Assembly: GCA_020445245.1 (NCBI GenBank)
Contig: JAGRHB010000087.1
Span: forward strand, 1 to 7,491
DNA length: 7,491 nucleotides
DNA from: Gammaproteobacteria bacterium
Lineage (GTDB): Bacteria; Pseudomonadota; Gammaproteobacteria; Chromatiales; Sedimenticolaceae
Direction of reading: 5' to 3'
The notes below the pieces were generated by a model. The model had not been told where the DNA came from, made no database searches, and was given only the letters and a program-made list of their open reading frames with translations. Positions 1 through 7,491 of the stretch are shown in pieces (the stretch's first letter is position 1; each line of letters starts with the position of its first letter). The position numbers and the translations under genes are program-made.

Positions 1-1125
1 GGACGACGGGTGCAACGGCGCTGCCACGGTGCGTATCTGCTGGACATCAGGTCAGACCGGGTGGTTACTGCATCCGCACGCTGCGTGGTGTTGGCGACCG
101 GCGGCGCCAGCAAAGTCTACCTGTACACCAGTAATCCGGATGTCGCGACCGGGGATGGCATCGCGATGGCGTGGCGCGCCGGCTGCCGCGTCGGCAACAT
201 GGAATTCATCCAGTTCCACCCGACCTGCCTGTTTCACCCCGCCGCCAAGTCGTTCCTGATCAGCGAGGCGGTCCGTGGCGAGGGTGGCCGGCTGCTGCTG
301 CCCGACGGCACCCGGTTCATGCAGCGCTTCGATGAACGTGCAGAACTGGCACCGCGCGACATCGTCGCCCGGGCGATCGACCACGAGATGAAGCGCCTGG
401 GCGTGGACTGTGTGTACCTGGACATCAGCCACAAGCCGGCGTTCGAGATAGAGAAACTGTTTCCGACCATTCACCAGCGCTGTCTCGAACTGGGGTTCGA
501 CATGCGCAAGCAACCCCTGCCGGTGGTGCCCGCCGCACACTATACCTGTGGCGGCATCCGCACCGACCGGAGGGCGCGCACCGACGTCAATGGCTTGTAC
601 GCGATCGGCGAGGCCGCCTACACCGGGCTGCATGGCGCCAACCGCATGGCAAGCAATTCGCTGCTCGAATGCCTGGTATTCAGCGAGATGGCGCGGGCCG
701 ACATCCTCGAACAGCTCAGGCGTGATGACGTGCCGGCGTTCGATATCGCACCCTGGGACGAGAGCCGGGTGTCCGATTCGGACGAAGAGGTCGTGGTGTC
801 GCACAACTGGGAGGAGCTGCGCCGCTTCATGTGGGACTACGTCGGGATCGTGCGCAGCAACAAACGCCTGGAACGCGCGCGCCGCCGGGTGAACCTCTTA
901 CATCACGAGATCAGCGAGTATTACGGCAATTTCCGGGTTTCCAACGACCTGCTCGAACTGCGCAACCTGGTCGATGTCGCCGACCTGATCATCCAGTCGG
1001 CACAGCGTCGGCGAGAGAGTCGCGGACTGCACTACAACATCGACTTCCCGGACAGGGACGACAACCAGACCACACCGACCATCCTAATCCCCGACAATTA
1101 CGTGCCGCGCCGGGCCGAGAACTGA
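1..1125 (+). CDS. nadB: L-aspartate oxidase, 5'-truncated by the window edge
   Basis: This flavoenzyme oxidises L-aspartate to iminoaspartate, which quinolinate synthase (NadA) then uses in de novo NAD synthesis; it is cytosolic. The reading frame is open from base 1, so the true start lies upstream. About 373 residues remain, against about 540 in E. coli, so roughly the first 170 residues, including the N-terminal FAD dinucleotide fold, are missing. Visible landmarks are [15 protein letters not shown] (97-141), the FHPT active-site motif (214-225), SEAVRGEGG (262-288), the APRD arginine (near 355) and HYTCGG (538-555). These correspond to E. coli His244, Glu260, Arg290 and His351. The FAD-binding [26 protein letters not shown] stretch follows (about 592-669), then the C-terminal helical domain with [15 protein letters not shown]. 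At the position of E. coli Thr259 there is a Ser, a mild change. Keeping [14 protein letters not shown] and the Arg290/His351 equivalents favours NadB over succinate dehydrogenase or fumarate reductase flavoproteins. The gene ends 15 bases from the convergent ygfX-like gene. Confidence 0.96.
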   Translation, partial: GRRVQRRCHGAYLLDIRSDRVVTASARCVVLATGGASKVYLYTSNPDVATGDGIAMAWRAGCRVGNMEFIQFHPTCLFHPAAKSFLISEAVRGEGGRLLLPDGTRFMQRFDERAELAPRDIVARAIDHEMKRLGVDCVYLDISHKPAFEIEKLFPTIHQRCLELGFDMRKQPLPVVPAAHYTCGGIRTDRRARTDVNGLYAIGEAAYTGLHGANRMASNSLLECLVFSEMARADILEQLRRDDVPAFDIAPWDESRVSDSDEEVVVSHNWEELRRFMWDYVGIVRSNKRLERARRRVNLLHHEISEYYGNFRVSNDLLELRNLVDVADLIIQSAQRRRESRGLHYNIDFPDRDDNQTTPTILIPDNYVPRRAEN

Positions 1126-1140
1126 AGGCGCCAGCAGCCA

Positions 1141-1566
1141 TCATGGCTGTGTCGGGTCGGTGACCGGTCGAAATCCGATCAACGCGCGCCGCAATTCACG
1201 ATGCTGTGCATCCGACACGCATGTGCCCAAAACGAAGAGCTCGCAACGCTGACCGGGGCCTCCAAGCAGTCGTGCACTCACCAGCCAGGGCCGGATCACC
1301 CCCGGCCTTATGCCGGTGACAGTCCAGGTCTGGGCACTGGCCAGCCGACAGCTCAGGCCGCCATTGCGGTGTATCTGCAGGCTGACCGGGCGTTGGCGGC
1401 GAAAGCGCCGCCACAGCACCAGCCAGCTCACTGCAACACATGCAGCGCAGCCAAGCCGCCAAACCCAGGCGATGGGACAGGCCAGCACCATGCCGGCAGC
1501 AGTCAGCAGGAGGAGATGGGCATACCCGTGCATGCGCCGCGTCAGCGGCAGTTCGATCGTGGACAT
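1141..1566 (-). CDS. ygfX: YgfX-family (CptA-like) inner-membrane protein
   Basis: This is a 141-residue protein with the YgfX layout. A short N-terminus carries a basic patch (LTRRMHG, residues 8-14). Two hydrophobic segments follow closely (about 15-35 and 37-52), then a strongly basic turn (RRFRRQRP, 53-60) and a soluble C-terminal domain with VIRPWLVSARL (90-100) and a final FVLGTCVSDAQHRELRRAL (111-129). The family norm is about 135-150 residues. In E. coli, YgfX was described as the toxin CptA, acting on FtsZ and MreB, and in Enterobacterales it is linked to the flavinylation factor SdhE; the toxin role is debated. It is the last gene of the minus-strand cluster, 29 bases after tatD, with a GGAAG-like ribosome site just before its ATG. 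No sdhE lies beside it here. In Pseudomonas the order is nadB, sdhE, ygfX, so the nadB neighbourhood supports the call. The assignment rests on architecture and the C-terminal pattern; sequence identity in this family is low. Confidence 0.72.
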   Translation of the reverse strand: MSTIELPLTRRMHGYAHLLLLTAAGMVLACPIAWVWRLGCAACVAVSWLVLWRRFRRQRPVSLQIHRNGGLSCRLASAQTWTVTGIRPGVIRPWLVSARLLGGPGQRCELFVLGTCVSDAQHRELRRALIGFRPVTDPTQP

Positions 1567-1595
1567 GCGACTTCCATATCGCTGTAGTTCGAAAA

Positions 1596-2375
1596 TCAGC
1601 CCTCGGCGGTACTGAAGAGCCGATAGAAATTTTCACATGACTGCCGCGCGACGACCTCGGCGCTGACCCCGCGGACCGCCGCGACCGCCTCGGCAACCTT
1701 TCCAACGTATCGTGGCTCGTTGGGCTTGCCGCGGAACGGCACCGGCGCAAGATAGGGCGAATCGGTCTCGATCAGGATGCGTTCGTCGGGCACACGTGCC
1801 GCCACATCGCGCAACGCGGCAGCGTTCTTGAAGGTCACGATACCGGAGAACGAGATATAGAAATCGAGGTCCAGGGCCGCCTTTGCCATCTCCCAGGTCT
1901 CGGTAAAACAATGCATCACGCCGCCGACATCCCGGGCCTGCTCTTCGCGCATGATCGCAATCGTATCCTCGCGCGCATCCCGGGTATGAATGATCAGTGG
2001 TTTGTTCGCTTGCCGGGCGGCACGGATGTGAATACGAAACCGCTCGCGCTGCCAGTCCAGGTCGCCTTTCCCGTGAAAATAGTCCAGGCCGGTCTCACCG
2101 ATCGCAACGTTTTTCGGATGCCCGGCCAGGTCAACGAGTTCATCGATACCGGGCTCGCGACGGTCGAAATCATTGGGATGGACGCCGACCGACACGGACA
2201 CTTCGGGATAATTCTCGACCAGTGCCAGCATCGCTGGATAGGACTCCAGGTCGATCGACACACACAACATGTGTGACACGCCGGCTTCCCGGCATGCCTC
2301 GATCAGGCCGGCGAAATCGCCGTGGTAGGGTGTCAGGTCCACCCGGTCGAGGTGGCAATGAGAGTCGACCAGCAT
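1596..2375 (-). CDS. tatD: TatD-family metal-dependent hydrolase (DNase), YcfH type
   Basis: This 259-residue TIM-barrel metallohydrolase is of the usual length for the family (E. coli YcfH is about 265). The metal ligands are all visible: the HxH pair in SHCHLD (His6, His8), GETGLDYF (Glu94), IIHTRDA (His130), MHCF (His155) and ETDSPYLAP (Asp205). GKPNEP follows and is typical of the TatD/YcfH branch. Family members are two-metal, DNA-directed exonucleases or phosphodiesterases, with YcfH the paralogue found in this operon; the exact substrate cannot be read from sequence. The ATG start gives the expected N-terminus, with the HxH at residues 6-8. The gene lies 11 bases after pilZ in the same transcription unit and has only a weak ribosome site. 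Calling it tatD follows cluster convention; ycfH would be equally correct. Confidence 0.95.
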   Translation of the reverse strand: MLVDSHCHLDRVDLTPYHGDFAGLIEACREAGVSHMLCVSIDLESYPAMLALVENYPEVSVSVGVHPNDFDRREPGIDELVDLAGHPKNVAIGETGLDYFHGKGDLDWQRERFRIHIRAARQANKPLIIHTRDAREDTIAIMREEQARDVGGVMHCFTETWEMAKAALDLDFYISFSGIVTFKNAAALRDVAARVPDERILIETDSPYLAPVPFRGKPNEPRYVGKVAEAVAAVRGVSAEVVARQSCENFYRLFSTAEG

Positions 2376-2386
2376 GCAAACAACCG

Positions 2387-2746
2387 CTACATCGTGTGGG
2401 TGGGTTTCTCCGACTGTAGCGCACCCGCGAGGTAGCCCTCGATCTTGTTGCGTGCCATACCGCCGTCCTGGTCGCTGAACTGTACACCGATCCCGGCCGC
2501 ACGGTTGCCTTCGGCCCCCACCGGGGTAATCCAGATGATCCGCCCGGCCACCGGCAGGCGCTCGGCCTCGTCCATCAGGCTGAGCAGCATGAACACCTCG
2601 TCACCGATGTTGTACTTCTTGGTGGTCGGAATAAACAGGCCACCGTTCTTCACGAACTGCATATAGGCGGCATACAGCGCGTTCTTGTCCTTGATCGTCA
2701 GCGAAAGAATCCCCTGACGCGCACGCGGCATGGGTGGTGCGGACAT
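2387..2746 (-). CDS. pilZ: Type IV pilus assembly protein PilZ
   Basis: This 119-residue single-domain PilZ protein is close to the classical type IV pilus PilZ of Pseudomonas and Xanthomonas. The N-terminus has PRARQGILSLTIKDKNALYAAYM, the middle GGLFIPTTKKYNIGDEVFMLLSLMD, and the C-terminal half VAGRIIWITPVGAEGNRAAGIGVQF. The protein is needed for pilus biogenesis and twitching, and in other species it works with PilB and FimX at the cytoplasmic face of the pilus machine. The RxxxR plus D/NxSxxG signature of c-di-GMP-binding PilZ domains is not present: the N-terminal arginines are spaced PRAR, and GGLFIP replaces the second motif. This matches the known non-binding subclass. A strong GGAGG ribosome site lies 8 bases upstream, inside the end of holB, and only one base separates the holB stop from the ATG. 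Its presence implies that the host carries a type IV pilus system elsewhere. Confidence 0.95.
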   Translation of the reverse strand: MSAPPMPRARQGILSLTIKDKNALYAAYMQFVKNGGLFIPTTKKYNIGDEVFMLLSLMDEAERLPVAGRIIWITPVGAEGNRAAGIGVQFSDQDGGMARNKIEGYLAGALQSEKPTHTM

Positions 2747-2747
2747 C

Positions 2748-5366
<2,619 letters not shown>

Positions 5367-5373
<7 letters not shown>

Positions 5374-6206
5374 GGCCGTCCCCTCTCGACCGGCCTGTGA
5401 CACAGGCTGCGTGTCTCGGTCATCAGTGGGTGTTCGACGACATCACGTTCGAAGATCCTGTCTGCGAAGCGGCCCACTCGTACCACGCCGATCAGCGAGT
5501 TCGAAAGATACAGGGCATCCGCAGCATGGACGGCGTCGATGGGTACGTCGACTTCTTCCAGGACCTGACCACTGTCCGATGCGAGCTGCTGTGCCAACCC
5601 TCGTACCACGCCGGCGATGCCGGCACGCTTCACACAAGGGGTGGAAAGCCTGTCGCCCGACTGCAGAAACAGGTTGCTCATGGTGCCGCAGAGCACGCGA
5701 CCGTCCTGACCGAGCACCAGCCCTTCCTGAATGGCATCGTCATCCCATTCCGCACGCGCCAGCACCTGGTCGAGACGATTGAGGTGCTTGATTCCGGCCA
5801 ATGCGGGATTCTCGCCGAGACGATGCGCACATTGCCTCAAAGACCAGAACGCGGGCACCGCCGATTCGTGCCATTGACTGATTCGCAACATGCGACGCGG
5901 CCGGATGACCGATGGGCGGCGGTAACCGCGTTCGCTGTGGCCCGCTGTCCAGAAGATCTTCAGCACAGCGCGCGCACGTCCACCAGCCAGTTGAAGGCAT
6001 TCCTCATACAGCAACTGTGGATCAGGAGCCGGCAACCGCAGACGCCGGCAACCGTCGGACAGGCGCGCCAGATGCGCGTCCCACAGGCAAGGGAGACCGT
6101 CGATGATGGCAATGGTCTCGAAAAGACCATCGCCGAATTGAAATGCACGCTCGTGAAGCCAGCCGTCGTCCGCCGCCATGCCGTCGATCAGGGCATCCTG
6201 GTGCAT
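5367..6206 (-). CDS. pabC: Aminodeoxychorismate lyase
   Basis: This PLP enzyme of fold class IV releases pyruvate from 4-amino-4-deoxychorismate to give p-aminobenzoate for folate synthesis. The product has 279 residues (E. coli 269). Visible features are the AFQFGDGLFETI block (21-32), HLARL (45-49), the basic GHSERGYRR segment (89-97), and LAGIKHLNRLDQVLARAEW (137-154). Lys140 in the last of these is the PLP-binding lysine, at the same number as in E. coli. The GTMSNLF segment (174-180) and AGIAGVVRGLA follow. The class IV signature normally opens with a Glu five residues before the Asn of SNLF; here that position is Cys173, as read from the codon at 5688-5690. GIKHLNRL and the mltG neighbour point to PabC over branched-chain or D-amino-acid aminotransferases. 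The start at 6206 places FGDG at the expected distance from the N-terminus. It lies 30 bases after fabF, with a weak ribosome site. Confidence 0.94.
5380..5386 (-). promoter_or_regulatory. Ribosome binding site deciding the mltG start
   Basis: The minus strand reads AGAGGGG six bases before the ATG at 5371-5373, inside the end of pabC. The upstream in-frame GTG at 5401-5403 has no comparable site, so this favours the shorter mltG product. Confidence 0.65.
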
Positions 6207-6236
6207 GTCGGCGGCGACCCACCCTATCCGGGTGAC

Positions 6237-7481
6237 TTATCCCGTGAAGCGACGGAAAACCAGGGTGCCGTTCGTCCCGCCAAACCCGAACGAGTTGGAG
6301 ATGGCGATGTCGATCTTCGCCTCGCGCGCGGTGTGCGGGACGTAATCCAGGTCGCACTGCTCGTCAGGATTGTCGAGGTTGATCGTCGGTGGCATGACCT
6401 GATCGCGGATCGCCAGCACCGTGAACAGGGCCTCCGCACCACCGGCGGCACCCAGCATGTGCCCGGTCATCGACTTGGTGGAACTCACCGCCAGTTTGTA
6501 GGCGTGGTCACCGAAGGCCGCCTTCACGGCCATGGTCTCCGCCACGTCACCCGCCGGCGTCGAGGTACCATGGGCATTGATGTAATCGACCTGGTCCATG
6601 TTCAGCCCGGCATCGGCCATCGCCAGGCGCATGCAGTCCGCAGCACCCTCCCCGTTGGGCGACGGTGAGGTCATATGGTAGGCGTCGGAGTTCATCGCAG
6701 AACCCGCCAGTTCCGCATAGATGCGCGCACCGCGTGCCTTGGCATGTTCGAGCTCTTCGAGCATCAACACCCCGGCGCCGTCGCTCAGCACGAAGCCGTC
6801 ACGATCACGATCCCAGGGACGGCTTGCGGCCTGTGGGTCATCGTTGCGGGTCGACAGGGCACGCGCGGCGGCAAAACCACCCAGCCCGGTCGGCGACGTC
6901 GCCATCTCCGCGCCACCGGCGATCATCATATCGACAGTGCCGTACTGGATCATGCGCATCGCATCGCCGATGTTGTGTGCACCGGTGCTGCATGCGGATA
7001 CGATCGAGATGTTCGGGCCCTTCAGGCCGTACATTATCGACAGGTTCCCGGCGACCATATTGATGATGTTCGCCGGAACGAAGAACGGTGAAATCTTGCG
7101 CGGCCCCCCGCTCAGATAGGCGCCATAGCCGTTTTCAATACCAGTCACCCCGCCGATGCCGGAGCCGATCGCAACCCCGATGCGCTTGGAATTCTGATCA
7201 GTGATCTCGATCCCGCTATCCTTTAGCGCCTGGGCACCGGCGGCAATCCCGTAGTGGATGAATGCATCCATCTTGCGGGCTTCTTTCTTCGGGATGTACT
7301 GCTCCACGTCAAAGCCGTAGATGGGCCCGCCAAAACGCACACTGAACGGCGCGATCTCGAAATGCGTGATCGGCTGAATACCACTTTTCCCGGCAACAAT
7401 GTTTTCCCAGCCGCTGGCCACATCCAGCCCCACTGGCGCGATCAGGCCAAGACCTGTTACGACTACCCTTCTCTCTGACAT
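6237..7481 (-). CDS. fabF: 3-oxoacyl-[acyl-carrier-protein] synthase II (KAS II)
   Basis: FabF condenses malonyl-ACP with acyl-ACP in the elongation steps of fatty-acid synthesis and, in the E. coli model, extends palmitoleoyl to cis-vaccenoyl chains at low temperature. The 414-residue product is full length (E. coli 413). The catalytic triad is complete: Cys164 in [12 protein letters not shown], His304 in [12 protein letters not shown] and His341 in [15 protein letters not shown]. The gating loop [10 protein letters not shown] (396-405) is also intact, and the N-terminus [15 protein letters not shown] is typical. The ATG at 7479-7481 gives the expected start, but only 10 bases upstream are visible, without a clear ribosome site. 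In this cluster acpP and fabG usually lie just upstream and probably do so beyond the edge. FabB is excluded by the length, the motif context and the adjacency to pabC. This is the first gene of the visible minus-strand transcription unit. Confidence 0.97.
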   Translation of the reverse strand: MSERRVVVTGLGLIAPVGLDVASGWENIVAGKSGIQPITHFEIAPFSVRFGGPIYGFDVEQYIPKKEARKMDAFIHYGIAAGAQALKDSGIEITDQNSKRIGVAIGSGIGGVTGIENGYGAYLSGGPRKISPFFVPANIINMVAGNLSIMYGLKGPNISIVSACSTGAHNIGDAMRMIQYGTVDMMIAGGAEMATSPTGLGGFAAARALSTRNDDPQAASRPWDRDRDGFVLSDGAGVLMLEELEHAKARGARIYAELAGSAMNSDAYHMTSPSPNGEGAADCMRLAMADAGLNMDQVDYINAHGTSTPAGDVAETMAVKAAFGDHAYKLAVSSTKSMTGHMLGAAGGAEALFTVLAIRDQVMPPTINLDNPDEQCDLDYVPHTAREAKIDIAISNSFGFGGTNGTLVFRRFTG

Positions 7482-7491
7482 CTGGGAAAAC

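Noticed and set aside
52..804. A 250-codon open frame on the minus strand opposite nadB.
   Set aside because: nadB is unmistakable on the other strand with all its active-site motifs; this frame shows no domain and has a composition typical of a shadow.
1136..1148. A small inverted repeat (AGCCA-TCA-TGGCT) between nadB and ygfX as a possible bidirectional terminator.
   Set aside because: The stem is only 5 base pairs and no T-tract follows on either strand, so it does not qualify as an intrinsic terminator.
1201..1587. A 128-codon open frame on the plus strand opposite ygfX, considered as the real gene in place of ygfX.
   Set aside because: It lacks hydrophobic or domain structure, whereas the minus-strand frame has two membrane segments, the YgfX C-terminal pattern and operon spacing to tatD.
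5374..5403. A longer MltG starting at the GTG at 5401-5403.
   Set aside because: It would overlap pabC by 37 bases, has no good ribosome site and adds ten polar residues before the membrane anchor. The ATG at 5371-5373 has a clear site and matches the family N-terminus.

Overview
The window is ordinary, densely packed core chromosome from a GC-rich gammaproteobacterium. Seven genes on the minus strand run fabF > pabC > mltG > tmk > holB > pilZ > tatD. This is the conserved gammaproteobacterial fatty-acid/folate/cell-wall/replication cluster. A pilZ gene between holB and tatD is the arrangement known from Pseudomonas-like and Chromatiales-like bacteria with type IV pili; Enterobacterales lack it. 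The host is therefore probably a non-enteric gammaproteobacterium, but the window alone does not fix the genus.

Layout: positions 1-1125 (+) hold the 3' two thirds of nadB, whose start lies outside the window. After only 15 bases it meets, tail to tail, a small membrane-protein gene of the YgfX type (1141-1566, -). Reading back along the minus strand, this is followed by tatD (1596-2375), pilZ (2387-2746), holB (2748-3743), tmk (3740-4378), mltG (4375-5373), pabC (5367-6206) and fabF (6237-7481). fabF starts 10 bases before the right edge.

The minus-strand genes are separated by 30 bases or less or overlap. The mltG/tmk and tmk/holB junctions are 4-base ATGA stop-start overlaps, and mltG overlaps pabC by 7 bases. 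This indicates one polycistronic, translationally coupled unit, presumably transcribed from a promoter upstream of fabF and outside the window. The genes serve basic growth functions: fatty-acid elongation (FabF), p-aminobenzoate for folate (PabC), control of glycan strand length (MltG), dTTP synthesis (Tmk), the clamp loader (HolB), pilus assembly (PilZ) and a metal-dependent nuclease (TatD). NadB, on the other strand, makes iminoaspartate for NAD.

I saw no tRNA, rRNA, CRISPR array, insertion sequence, prophage gene or obvious intrinsic terminator, and no gene-free stretch longer than about 30 bases. I found no undescribed system. The points worth a second look are ygfX placed without sdhE, a Cys in place of the usual class IV signature Glu in PabC, and an intact P-loop in the delta-prime subunit.
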